Assembly: GCA_035559995.1 (NCBI GenBank)
Contig: DATMAM010000060.1
Coordinates: 8,122-72,121 of the forward strand
Source of the DNA: DATMAM01 sp035559995
GTDB lineage: Bacteria > Desulfobacterota > Binatia > UBA9968
Direction: 5' to 3'
Length of the DNA: 64,000 bases
The notes beneath the pieces were generated by a model. The model saw only the letters and a program-made list of their open reading frames with translations, made no database searches and was not told the DNA's origin. How positions within the stretch are numbered: position 1 is the stretch's first letter; every line of letters begins with the position of its first letter. A program made the translations under genes and the position numbers. Below are positions 1 through 8,866 of the stretch, piece after piece.

Positions 1-1660
1 TGTGGTTCGAATGGAGCGCGCGGCACCGGTTGGTGCCGACCTCGGTCGCCAGTACCGGCTTATCGTTTCCCAGCCAATCGCGGCGTAATCCCGTCCCCTG
101 ATCGACGCTATCGAAATCGCGCGCGGCGAAGGGAGGCTCTTGCGAGGAATGGCAGCGCGCGCAGTTCTCGGCAAAGACGGCCCGGCCTCGCTCCACCGCT
201 CCTCGGCCGTACTCCCGTTCGAGCCATTCCACCAGATCACCGGGCTCCTTGAGCCCTTGAGCCTTGTACAGGTCGGTGGCGGTCGCCTCGGCGGAAAGCA
301 AAAAATCGACGATATACTGCAGGCGGTCCTCGAGCGCGCGGAAGTGCGGGCAGTCGCGGCGGCACTGCCCGGCATCGAACGGCGTCTGGCCGAAGCCGCG
401 CCGCTCGGGGTCGAGCTGGCGCGGATCCGTGAGGTGATTGACCCAGCACTGCTCGGAACAGGAACCGAGGTTGATATAGACGCGCTGCACGGCTTCAAGG
501 ATGCCGGTGCTATCCTCTCCCCCTTTGAGCAGGTGATGCACGGCCTCCTCACGGAAGCTTCGCTCCCAGCACCTTCCTGCGCGGCCCGGCACGCACCAGC
601 ACGCGCTGTCCTGCGCACCTTTCGGGCAGCTTTTGACCTTTCGCCACTTGCGAACCTTCTCGCCCTCAAAGACCGGTCGCCGCCTGAAATTGATGATCGC
701 GTTGATCGTCCCTGCATTGTCGATCTGATCGGTCGCAACCGCCGAGGTGTCGATCGTGCCCGGACGCGCGTGCGTAAAGACCTGCCACTCGAGGCTATCG
801 GCCGGCATCCCGGAGACCATGATATGCGCGATCCGCAGGTACTGATTGCCGACCGTGCCGCTGATGTTCTCCCATCCTGGTCGTTCCGGATCGTCTGGCG
901 GCCGGAGCGGCGTAAAGCCGATATGGCAGGCGCCGCAGGCCATGCCGATCCGAAACGGCGGCTCGATCGAGCCGTCGGCAAGGCGGCTGGTCCGCGCATC
1001 GGGATCGGCGGGGTTGCCGCTGAGCTTGCGGTTGTACCCTTCCCAGGTGCCGAGCTTACCGTTGTTCAGCTTGCGCCACTGCTCACGGTCGAAGCGCGGG
1101 TTGGGAAACTTTCTTAAGCCGAGAACTCCGCTCGAGGTGCCGAACGCGAGATAGCACGGATCTTCCTTGTCGTTGCGGCCGTCCGGATCCGCAAAATCAC
1201 AGGCCGGATCGCGATAGCCTTCCTGGCCGACGAATTTGAGGAGCACATCGTCGCCCGGACAGAAATCAAAGCCGTACGTCTCTTCGAGGCTTTTTGCCGC
1301 GCAGCCGGGGTCTCCCGGCCGGCAGCAGTCGGGATCATTGATGAGCCCCCAGTTTTTGAACCGCTCGTAGCGCGATCGTGAGTTGAGAACGCGGTACCAG
1401 TCGATCAAGACTCCGAAGCGCTGCTGGAACACGTAGGTGTGAAAGCGATCGTTCCCCGCGGTCGCGTAAAACCAGATCTTTCGCCCGGCGATCTCCGACG
1501 GGTTCAGTTGCGCCTCGCCGGCGCGAAAACCGGACGAGTAAACGTCGCCGGGAGAGGCCAGCGCTCGGTACGCCGTGCCCGACACGCGGGCGCCGACCGC
1601 GGCGCCGACAAGCACGATCATCAGAACAACGGCCTGCCGCGCCGGCCTAGCGACTCGCAT
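1..1660 (-). CDS. Di-haem c-type cytochrome, 3' end beyond window
   Basis: The open frame runs from an ATG at 1660 to the left edge (about 553 codons) with no stop, so the gene is incomplete. The N-terminus has a basic start and a hydrophobic stretch (residues about 8-20) consistent with export. Two haem-binding CxxCH motifs are visible: CGACH near residue 242 and CARCH near residue 500. It is a paralogue of the lipoprotein cytochrome at 3631-6063: both share a G-N-D-R-F motif near the N-terminus, a GLR-FPNP motif and the same spacing around the first haem. The start overlaps the end of the GMC oxidoreductase gene by 14 bases, implying one transcript. Inferred role: periplasmic electron acceptor for that flavoprotein. 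Size and two distant haem sites also recall the MauG/RoxA superfamily, but I cannot confirm that. Confidence 0.8.
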   Translation of the reverse strand, partial: MRVARPARQAVVLMIVLVGAAVGARVSGTAYRALASPGDVYSSGFRAGEAQLNPSEIAGRKIWFYATAGNDRFHTYVFQQRFGVLIDWYRVLNSRSRYERFKNWGLINDPDCCRPGDPGCAAKSLEETYGFDFCPGDDVLLKFVGQEGYRDPACDFADPDGRNDKEDPCYLAFGTSSGVLGLRKFPNPRFDREQWRKLNNGKLGTWEGYNRKLSGNPADPDARTSRLADGSIEPPFRIGMACGACHIGFTPLRPPDDPERPGWENISGTVGNQYLRIAHIMVSGMPADSLEWQVFTHARPGTIDTSAVATDQIDNAGTINAIINFRRRPVFEGEKVRKWRKVKSCPKGAQDSACWCVPGRAGRCWERSFREEAVHHLLKGGEDSTGILEAVQRVYINLGSCSEQCWVNHLTDPRQLDPERRGFGQTPFDAGQCRRDCPHFRALEDRLQYIVDFLLSAEATATDLYKAQGLKEPGDLVEWLEREYGRGAVERGRAVFAENCARCHSSQEPPFAARDFDSVDQGTGLRRDWLGNDKPVLATEVGTNRCRALHSNH

Positions 1661-3545
1661 CTTGCCCAACCGGGCGCGCTCGAACGCGCTCCTGCGGGTT
1701 CCCTGCCGCTTGTGCATCCGCGAGAATCGCATCGCTTGCCTTCTCGGCGATCATGTAGACGGCCGAGACGATGAAAAAGCCGGGAATCTTGGGAAACACC
1801 GACGCGTCGACGATGCGGAGATTTTTTGTTCCATGGACCTGAAAATTGCCGTTGACGACGCCGCCCTTTTCCGGCGCCCCGATCGGGCAGGTGCACGACG
1901 CGTGATGCCCCCAGGCGTTATCCTTGACGAACTGCCGTAGCTCCTCCTGGCTTTGGAGCTTTTTTCCCGGCAGTTCCTCCTCCGCGATGTGCTCGCTCAT
2001 GCGCGCGCTCAGCGCGCGCACGAACCTGATCCCGTCGACGACCGCATCGAGGTCTTCTTGAGCGCTTTTTCCTGCCGGAAAATAGTCGAAGTTGATCCGG
2101 GGTACGTCGCGCGGATCGGCCGAGCGGAGCCTTACGGTGCCGGCGTTTTCGGTGCGGGCCTTGAGGACGACCCAGCTCAAATAATCTTGCCGCTGGGCGA
2201 TGAGCTTTGAGTAACCGGGAAAATAGCCTCTGAAATTCGCCAGCAGTCCGAGGCAGAAAAGATCGGGCAGCCGATCCGGCTTTGACTTCTTGATAATGGC
2301 GAGCACGCCGCCATTGCCCGCGTAGATCCCTTCCCGGTGCCTTTCCCATTGGCGGTACTGCGGATCGTCCCGGGTGAAGCTCGCGCCCGCCATCATTTTC
2401 CAGCCTTCCTTCATGCGATAGACGACGCTTATCTCGTAGCGGTCCTGGAGATTGTTGCCGACGCCCGAAAGCTCGACCCGCACCGGGATTCCGTGGCGCT
2501 CAAGCTCGCGCCGCGGGCCGATTCCCGACAGCATGAGAAGCTGCGGCGTGTTGAACGCGCCGGCGGCGAGGATAACCTCTCGCGCGGCGTAAGCCTGCCG
2601 CGCCTCGCCCGCACGCGGCGCCGGATCGGCGTGCGCGCGGTAAAGACGCTCTCCCTTCAGGTACTCGACCCCGGTGGCGCGGTTGCCGCCGTCGAACAGA
2701 ACACGCGTAGCCAGAGCGTTGAGCTCGACGGTAAGCCTTTGCGGATGCCGCCTTGCGACCGCCAGCACGCGCTCGCGGCTGCCGACGCGCATGTGCCGGC
2801 GCGTGGTCAGGGGCAACAGGCGAATTCCGTACGCGTTTTCACGCACCGATCGCCAGTCGTTGGGATCGGCCCGCGTTTTCAGAAACCACCTGAGCCGCTT
2901 CAGCCGATCGCCTATTTCCCTCGACGCCTGCACGGCGCAGCGCTCGACGATCGTGCGGAGCTCGCGGTCGCCCCGGGCCTCCCTCGGCACCGACCACTCG
3001 GTTGAAAGCCAGCCGCCAAAGCCGTGCCTGGAAGGGTTGACGCCGAGAAGTCTGTTCAGCCAAAAGGCCGTCGGCCGATGGCGGCAGTCCTCGATCCGCT
3101 GGAAATACTTCCGCATGTTCTCGGATTTCCAGGACGCGTCTGCCGTCAGCGCCGCGATCTCGTCCCAATCGTCGTTGTGGGGGTAGACCAAGATCATCGC
3201 GTTGTGCGCCGTGCACCCGCCCAGAGCGCCCGCGCGGGGATAGAGCACCCCGTCTTTTTCCCCGATGAACTTGCCGTCGCGCCTCTGCGCCGCATCATCG
3301 GCATAGTGGCGCACGAAAAAATCCCACTTGATCGCCGGGTTCTCGGAGGCAAAGGCGTGAAAGGCGGGCACATGGTAGTCTTCGGGCAGCCGCGGCGCCG
3401 CCAGCTCGACCGCATCGGCCCCGGCCTCCAGCAGCAAAACTTTAAACCCCGCCGCCGCGAGGTTTGCCGCGACCGGGCCGCCGCCGGCGCCGGAGCCGAC
3501 GACGATGTAGTCATAATTGCGGGGCCCGGCGGGATCTGCCGTCAT
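1647..3545 (-). CDS. GMC-family FAD-dependent oxidoreductase
   Basis: 632 residues. The FAD Rossmann motif GSGAGG is at residues 17-22, a GMC signature near GALGGCTAHN (about residue 110), the second GMC signature GAFNTPQLLMLSGIGP in mid-protein, and the C-terminal HHASCTCPIG block with the expected catalytic His at residue 548. These enzymes oxidise alcohols or sugars using FAD. No signal peptide is visible, although both neighbouring cytochromes look exported. The second catalytic residue of the family (His559 of glucose oxidase, or Asn in choline oxidase) aligns with a Phe near residue 590, so chemistry may differ or this may be a clade trait. The gene lies between two di-haem cytochromes, so electron transfer to haem c rather than to oxygen is likely. 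Confidence 0.88.
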   Translation of the reverse strand: MTADPAGPRNYDYIVVGSGAGGGPVAANLAAAGFKVLLLEAGADAVELAAPRLPEDYHVPAFHAFASENPAIKWDFFVRHYADDAAQRRDGKFIGEKDGVLYPRAGALGGCTAHNAMILVYPHNDDWDEIAALTADASWKSENMRKYFQRIEDCRHRPTAFWLNRLLGVNPSRHGFGGWLSTEWSVPREARGDRELRTIVERCAVQASREIGDRLKRLRWFLKTRADPNDWRSVRENAYGIRLLPLTTRRHMRVGSRERVLAVARRHPQRLTVELNALATRVLFDGGNRATGVEYLKGERLYRAHADPAPRAGEARQAYAAREVILAAGAFNTPQLLMLSGIGPRRELERHGIPVRVELSGVGNNLQDRYEISVVYRMKEGWKMMAGASFTRDDPQYRQWERHREGIYAGNGGVLAIIKKSKPDRLPDLFCLGLLANFRGYFPGYSKLIAQRQDYLSWVVLKARTENAGTVRLRSADPRDVPRINFDYFPAGKSAQEDLDAVVDGIRFVRALSARMSEHIAEEELPGKKLQSQEELRQFVKDNAWGHHASCTCPIGAPEKGGVVNGNFQVHGTKNLRIVDASVFPKIPGFFIVSAVYMIAEKASDAILADAQAAGNPQERVRARPVGQDASR

Positions 3546-3630
3546 GGGAGAAAGAAGCGCTAGCGCATCGCCGTACGGGAGCGCCGGCCATCGGCGCGCC
3601 GGCGCATTTTCCGTCGCTCCGGACTTGCCC

Positions 3631-6063
3631 CTAGAAGGTCTTCAGGTACTCGATCAGCGCCCACTTATCGTCGTCGCTCAGGGGCGGCTCTTCCTTAAAG
3701 AGAGCCGTGCCGAAATAGTGCCCCTTGTTGACCACGTAGTCCGGGCATTTGCTCACTTTGATGAGGCCGTTGATCAGCTCCTTGTCCTCCCGGAACACTC
3801 TGGCGGCCTCCTCGTCGCTCGCGCCTTCTACTTTCTTTAGGTTTCTCTTGAGCCGGAGCAAAACTCGCAGCAGGTCCGCCTTGCTGGTTTCCAGATCGAT
3901 GTTGGTGAGAAGGCTCACCGGAGTCCCCTTGGGAACCGGCCCGATCTCGACCCCGCCTTCCGAGAAGAGCCACGGGAACCAGCGGTGCAGCCACGGGCCC
4001 CAGTCGAGCAGCTTCTCCAACCCATCGGGCAAGTAGCCGGCCGGCACGCGGATATAGCTCGTCTGCGTCGTGCGGTAGATGAAGCCGGGCACGTTGAGCG
4101 CCCGCGATTCGGGCAGCCCGAGCTCCTTGATCACGTCGATGTCTTTTTTGCGCTTTTCCGGCCAAAGCATCTGCTGGATGGAATCGTTGAACGAGTCCAG
4201 CCTCGCCTCGACCGAGACCTCCCAGCGGAACTTTCCCACGGAGTTGTTGAGCAAAAACGGCGCGGTCGACCAGAGGCTGATGAGCGACGGCGGGCGCGTA
4301 TAGCCGCGCCCGCCGCCCGGCAGCTCGTACTCGAACGTGGAGCCGTCGACGGGATTGTGAAGCGTCATCTTGCCGACCGGGGGGAGATCCTTGTACGTCT
4401 GCGACGAGAAGTTGTCCCAGATGTTGCCCTGAAGAGCGTTGGTTGCAAGCGGGCTGCAGGCATTGGTCTGTATGAGAGTCACCGGGATCCGCCGGTCGGT
4501 CGAGAGATAGTTGTCCGCGAGAAAATCGTCCGCCTGGACCATCGCGGTCATCTTCTGCTTAAAATCGTCGGTTTTGGTCCACGCCCAGTATTGATCCCAG
4601 TTGTTCACGTCGACGCCGGCGGGCGCCTCGGGGATCTTGCTCGAGTGGCAGCGCGCGCAGTAGCGGGCGAAAGCGATCTTGCCGCGATTCAAGGTGGCTT
4701 TGTCTTTCGTGAGATATTGCTCGCCGCCGGGCGCGTCTTTGAGGAGATCGGGTTTTGCGGTCTTGAGGAAAAAAAGCGCGACGTCGGGCGTTTGCGCCGT
4801 CGTCGCGTTCCAGTAGGCGGAATTTTTCTCGGCGTCCTCGATGCGGATCGGGGTGATCTTCTTGCCGCCGACCAGAGCGTTAAAATGGAGCAGCCATTCT
4901 TCGCTGAAAAGGCCGATATTGATGAACACGCGGTTGAGCGCGCCCAGAATCCCGACCGAGTCGGCGCCGTCTTTGAGCACGCGCGGCGTCATCACCGTAT
5001 CGGGAGGCTTGAAAAATTGGGAAAGGCTCGAGGTCTGCGGATAGTGGTTGAGCTGCTTGTTCCTGAGCTGTTCGCCCGCAAGCTTCTCCTGCCCCCAGCG
5101 AAGCGCCGCCTGCATCCTGGGCCCGACGCTGTAGACCGCGTTCATCGAGCGCGGGTTGTTGATGTAGTCCGTGGAAATAAACGAGGTGTCCAAAGTTCCG
5201 GGCAAAGAGGTGTGTAACAGCTGATACACGAAGCTCTTCTCGTCCTTTTCCCAGAAAAGAATCCGGTCTACCCAGAAGTATTGCGCGCCCGGATTCGAGT
5301 TTAGATTCTCCCACTTGGGGTTTTCCGGGTCCGCCGGAGGCTTGACCGGGCTCGGGCCGACGTGGCAGAACCCGCAGGACATGCCGACGCGGTAGGGGCG
5401 CACCAGGTTCTTGTCCTGATAGTAGCTGGGGTCGGTGTAGTAGCGGACCGGGTCCCATCGCTTTTGCGCCTGCTCGTCGAAGTCCGGATTGGGAAAAAGC
5501 CTGAGGCCGACGACGCCGGAGGCGTAGCCGTAGTAGGAGCCGACCGGGATATTCTTTCCGCGCGCGCCGATCTTGACGCCCGGATACTTCTGCTCGTTCT
5601 CGAACGGATCCGGAGGACAGTCTTTGCCGCGCGTGTCGAGCCAGAGCCCGAACCGATCGGGGCGCGGTCCGGTCGGCTTCTCGAAGCAAGGTTCGTTGAC
5701 AAGGCCGAGATATTTCCAGCGGGTGTCGCGGCTCAAGTGTTTGATACTGGGATGCGAGGAAAGAATCTTGAGAAAATCGACCGCGCCGAAGCTCTTGTTG
5801 ACGAGATAATCCCAGAAGCGGTCGTTGCCGCCCGTCCAAACGATCCAGTTGTTGCGCCCTTTGATTTCGTTCCGGGTGAGCTGGACGCCGCCGTCCATGT
5901 CGCGAAAGTAGTCCTCGTCCGCCGCCGGAAAGCTCTCCGCCGTGCGCCCCGCGCGCATGGCTTCGTCCTGCACCGTGCCCGGGGCTGGCTCCCTTTTGCC
6001 GCAGGCTGCCAGCAGCACGATCAAGATGAGCAGACATGCGCAGAACATCCGGTTGCCTTTCAT
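3631..6063 (-). CDS. Di-haem c-type cytochrome lipoprotein
   Basis: 810 residues from the ATG at 6063, chosen because GGAAGGA lies just upstream and the protein then begins with a lipoprotein signal (MKGNRMF, hydrophobic core, lipobox LLAAC about residues 18-22). Haem motifs are CGFCH near residue 230 and CARCH near residue 469. It is much longer than ordinary di-haem peroxidases (about 350 residues) and is a paralogue of the partial cytochrome at 1-1660. The next gene downstream is the GMC oxidoreductase (86-base gap) and the gene upstream is a small unknown protein (25-base gap), so all four genes probably form one operon. Inferred role: membrane-anchored periplasmic electron carrier or oxidase. 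The substrate is unknown. Confidence 0.85.
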   Translation of the reverse strand: MKGNRMFCACLLILIVLLAACGKREPAPGTVQDEAMRAGRTAESFPAADEDYFRDMDGGVQLTRNEIKGRNNWIVWTGGNDRFWDYLVNKSFGAVDFLKILSSHPSIKHLSRDTRWKYLGLVNEPCFEKPTGPRPDRFGLWLDTRGKDCPPDPFENEQKYPGVKIGARGKNIPVGSYYGYASGVVGLRLFPNPDFDEQAQKRWDPVRYYTDPSYYQDKNLVRPYRVGMSCGFCHVGPSPVKPPADPENPKWENLNSNPGAQYFWVDRILFWEKDEKSFVYQLLHTSLPGTLDTSFISTDYINNPRSMNAVYSVGPRMQAALRWGQEKLAGEQLRNKQLNHYPQTSSLSQFFKPPDTVMTPRVLKDGADSVGILGALNRVFINIGLFSEEWLLHFNALVGGKKITPIRIEDAEKNSAYWNATTAQTPDVALFFLKTAKPDLLKDAPGGEQYLTKDKATLNRGKIAFARYCARCHSSKIPEAPAGVDVNNWDQYWAWTKTDDFKQKMTAMVQADDFLADNYLSTDRRIPVTLIQTNACSPLATNALQGNIWDNFSSQTYKDLPPVGKMTLHNPVDGSTFEYELPGGGRGYTRPPSLISLWSTAPFLLNNSVGKFRWEVSVEARLDSFNDSIQQMLWPEKRKKDIDVIKELGLPESRALNVPGFIYRTTQTSYIRVPAGYLPDGLEKLLDWGPWLHRWFPWLFSEGGVEIGPVPKGTPVSLLTNIDLETSKADLLRVLLRLKRNLKKVEGASDEEAARVFREDKELINGLIKVSKCPDYVVNKGHYFGTALFKEEPPLSDDDKWALIEYLKTF

Positions 6064-6088
6064 CGCGTCCTTCCCGTTCGCTCGCGCG

Positions 6089-6520
6089 TCAGAACTGCAG
6101 AGCAAAATCGATCAGCCGCTTTTTCCCCCAGTAAACCTTCCCCAAATAAAGCTTGGGCGCGATCTGGCGGATCTCGTCGCGAATCCACTTGGCGACGAGC
6201 GAGGTATCCGAGTAATCGAGCACGATGCACTCCTTGCCGTCGAGCCAGCTGGGCGCCTTGTAAACTTTGGCGATGATGGCGTTGAACCCCAGCGCGGTGA
6301 TGCGATTTTTCAGCACCCCCTTTTTGGCGTCGAACACCTTTCCCTGCCATGCGAAATGGTTGATGAACGAGGCGATCTCCTTGGTGTACTTCGTGCCCGG
6401 CGCGACGATGGCGGTGCCGTCCGCCTCGCCGTTGGGAATCGGCCCGGCCGGGCTTCTCTTGAAAAGATCGTCCAGCTCCGCTTGCGACATTTTAAGCAGT
6501 TGCGTCACATCGTACGCCAT
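6089..6520 (-). CDS. Small protein of unknown function, first gene of cytochrome/GMC operon
   Basis: 143 residues from the ATG at 6520, preceded by GAGGAGG. No signal peptide or membrane segment. The C-terminal half is rich in aromatic and beta-branched residues and ends LYLGKVYWGKKRLIDFALQF, which looks like a small beta-barrel (lipocalin or fatty-acid-binding-like) protein; that fold is a guess from composition. It is the promoter-proximal gene of the redox operon, 25 bases from the cytochrome lipoprotein, which suggests it handles the same substrate or product. Confidence 0.7.
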   Translation of the reverse strand: MAYDVTQLLKMSQAELDDLFKRSPAGPIPNGEADGTAIVAPGTKYTKEIASFINHFAWQGKVFDAKKGVLKNRITALGFNAIIAKVYKAPSWLDGKECIVLDYSDTSLVAKWIRDEIRQIAPKLYLGKVYWGKKRLIDFALQF

Positions 6521-6795
6521 AACCCTCCTCCTCTGCGATCGACACGGCGCCGTCCGCGCGCTCCGTCGAGGAAGCGCGCAACCGAACCCGATCACCAACC
6601 TATCTCCATCTCTTCTCGGCCGTTTGGCGAATAGCGAGGTCGCTTCGATACCGGGGAACCATGCGTGGAAAGCAGGCGATTATTAGGGCAAAGCGGCGCA
6701 AATGTCCAGAAAATTTTTGCCTTGCTCGCTTGGAAGCGGCGCGCCGCTCGGGACACCGAGCCGTAAGAGCGAACAACGCGGACGTGGCGACAATT

Positions 6796-8334
6796 TTAGC
6801 CCGCGCGCGGGAGCGGCGAGAGCGCAAACGAGCCCCGCTGCGGCGAAAGAACCGTGCCTGCCAAGCTGAGAATACGGCGCGCGCGCTTTTTTGAATCCGT
6901 CATGCTCGTTTTGTGCCGAAGCTCCAGATAATGCTCGAGCAGACGCCTCTCCGCATCATCGTCCCAGCTCTCGGGCGCGCCGAGCTCGCGGTTCAGCTCT
7001 CTCACCGCTTGAGCGACAGTCGCGGGAACGTGGCCGGGCCGATTGACGTGCTGGTCGAAGAGAAGCGCCACGCCCAGCTCGGAGGTCACGTAGTCGGCGA
7101 CGAAGCGGCCGAAAATCCTTTTTCCGGGATTGCGGTAAAAGATTCCGAGGCGCGCCGAAGCGTAATCCACTTGCGCCCGCTGGACGATCGGGTCGCGGCC
7201 GGCCCGCCAAAAACGGTAGACCCATTCCGCGCCGCGCAAGCACAGCTTTTTTTCCGGGCTATCCAAACGCTGGCCGTGCAGGCACAAGTGACCGCAAGCG
7301 GGAGAACCGACGCCGCCCGTAAGCGCTGCCGGCTCGAGGCCAAAGGCGCCGAAATGTTTCTCGAACACGGCGGGATGTCGGATCCTTAAATGGTCGAGGA
7401 AACCCGCCAACTCGCCCTTTGCGCATCCCGCTCCGGCGGTCCATTGCAGGATCCCGAACGAAAGAAACGCGTTGTCGTAGGCGTTGACCGCGTCGAAGCT
7501 CCCCTCGTTTTCCACAACGGCGTGGAGAACCCGCAGCATCGACGGTGGCTGGCGCGCGAAGACCTCGGGATGCGTCTCGACGTAACTCGCGAAAGGCATC
7601 TCTCCGGCGACGCGCCAGCCGCTCCGGCTGCCGTACCTCGCTCGGGAGGCGATCTTTTGCCGCCCGCTTCGGGTGTGAACCGAGATGCTCGATGCCGTCA
7701 CCACGAGTCTTTCCGCGGGAAGCGGCTGAGGCCGTTCGTGCTCATCGCTTACGGCTTCGACGATTTTGGCGAGGATCTCGGGGCTTACCGCGGAGCCATC
7801 GCCTGCGAAATTCATATCAGACGCAAATGCGGCGACCGCGCGCGCGGTGTTGGCCCCGTAGTCGCCGTCATCGCCGAATTTCTCCCACTTCATCTCATCG
7901 CCGTAGCCCACGACGTACAGGATTCTTTGCAGCGCGCGGACGCTTTCGGTATCGTCGCTCTGACGCCTGAGCGCGGCTTCGCTCCGGCCGCTTTGCTGGA
8001 TCGCCCTGAGGCTCGCCACGTCGCTTTCCACCCTGGCGTCATAGCGCTCGAGCATGAGCCGAAGCTGCTGGGGAGTCGTCTCGCTGCCGTCGCCTGCCAA
8101 CCCTTCCCGCGCCGCAAACGCCGCGACCGCCGCGACCGTATGCGCCTCATAACGCCCGTCCGCGCCCAGGCGCGCCCACTGAAGCTCCTCTCCGTAGCCG
8201 AGGTAGAAGAGGATTCGCTGCAGCGCCTCGATGGCCTCCGCCTCAGCGGAATCGGCCGCGAGCGCGTCGGCGACTTCGCCCGCTCTCAAAAGCCGCGCCA
8301 AAGTTTTTCGGTCGCTGATGCCGGATATCCGCAT
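6796..8334 (-). CDS. Peptidoglycan-binding-like protein with lysozyme-like C-terminal domain
   Basis: 512 residues. Two similar N-terminal repeats (about residues 35-95 and 130-190) each carry ALQRILYxxGYG followed by G(A/D)DGxY and a TxxAVAAFA helix, the pattern of PG-binding-1-like modules. The middle and C-terminal part contains VVENEGSFDAVNAYD and SFGILQWTAG, as in lysozyme- or chitosanase-like glycosidases, where the Glu of ENEG would be the candidate acid. No signal peptide is seen from this start. It stands alone, divergent from the small HMA-like gene at 8417. Likely acts on cell-wall glycan; substrate uncertain. Confidence 0.7.
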   Translation of the reverse strand: MRISGISDRKTLARLLRAGEVADALAADSAEAEAIEALQRILFYLGYGEELQWARLGADGRYEAHTVAAVAAFAAREGLAGDGSETTPQQLRLMLERYDARVESDVASLRAIQQSGRSEAALRRQSDDTESVRALQRILYVVGYGDEMKWEKFGDDGDYGANTARAVAAFASDMNFAGDGSAVSPEILAKIVEAVSDEHERPQPLPAERLVVTASSISVHTRSGRQKIASRARYGSRSGWRVAGEMPFASYVETHPEVFARQPPSMLRVLHAVVENEGSFDAVNAYDNAFLSFGILQWTAGAGCAKGELAGFLDHLRIRHPAVFEKHFGAFGLEPAALTGGVGSPACGHLCLHGQRLDSPEKKLCLRGAEWVYRFWRAGRDPIVQRAQVDYASARLGIFYRNPGKRIFGRFVADYVTSELGVALLFDQHVNRPGHVPATVAQAVRELNRELGAPESWDDDAERRLLEHYLELRHKTSMTDSKKRARRILSLAGTVLSPQRGSFALSPLPRAG

Positions 8335-8416
8335 CGCCCGCTCGCCGGTGTCGCGACCCGCCCGCGTGGAAGCGCGAGTGGATCGCCTCGCGCCTTATTG
8401 CAGAGGCGGAGGTCCT

Positions 8417-8647
8417 TTGTCAAAAAGTGAAGCGGTGAGACGGACGCGCACGGCAATAATTTCGGTCGAAAATTTGACCGCCGAGGCCTTTCCGGTTTTG
8501 CGCGCCGCGTTAAAAGCGGTCCCCGGCGTTGAAACGGTAGCGTTTAACGTCGAGCGGAGCGTCGTCTCGGTCGATTTCGATATCCAGAAAGCCACCGTCG
8601 ACGACCTTCTCCGCGCCGTCCTTAAAGCCGGCTACAAGGTGATCTGA
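8417..8647 (+). CDS. HMA-like (heavy-metal-associated fold) miniprotein lacking CxxC
   Basis: 76 residues if translation starts at the TTG at 8417, four bases after GGAGG; an alternative GTG lies at 8435. The C-terminal 60 residues follow the HMA/ferredoxin-like pattern: strand TAIISVENL, helix ending ALKAVPGVETVAFNVE, strand VVSVDF, then VDDLLRAVLKAGYKV. The metal-binding CxxC loop is replaced by LTAEAF, so classical copper chaperoning is unlikely. Start choice is uncertain. Confidence 0.6.
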   Translation: MSKSEAVRRTRTAIISVENLTAEAFPVLRAALKAVPGVETVAFNVERSVVSVDFDIQKATVDDLLRAVLKAGYKVI

Positions 8648-8866
8648 CTAAAGAGAAACGGCTTGACTCCGCACCGGAGCGGGAAAGCCGCGCCGCAAGC
8701 GGAATTTTTTTCGCCACGACCGCTCGGGCGGCGGGATGCCAGGGCCCAAAGGGATTGATCGAAGACGCCGGCGCGGCGGAAAAGCACGCGGTGAGGATGT
8801 GCTCGTCGGGAAAGGGGTAGGGTCATGCCTTTTGACGAGAAGCGGCGATCTTGCGCGCGAACTTGG

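Noticed and set aside
140..1117. Long plus-strand open frame opposite the left-edge cytochrome
   Set aside because: It is antisense to a frame with two CxxCH motifs and clear homology to the neighbouring cytochrome; its own translation shows no family pattern.
3985..5217. 410-residue plus-strand frame opposite the lipoprotein cytochrome
   Set aside because: Antisense shadow of a well-supported gene.
3631..6063. Rubber oxygenase RoxA
   Set aside because: Size and two haem sites are compatible, but no RoxA-specific residues could be confirmed by eye, so it is left as a di-haem cytochrome.
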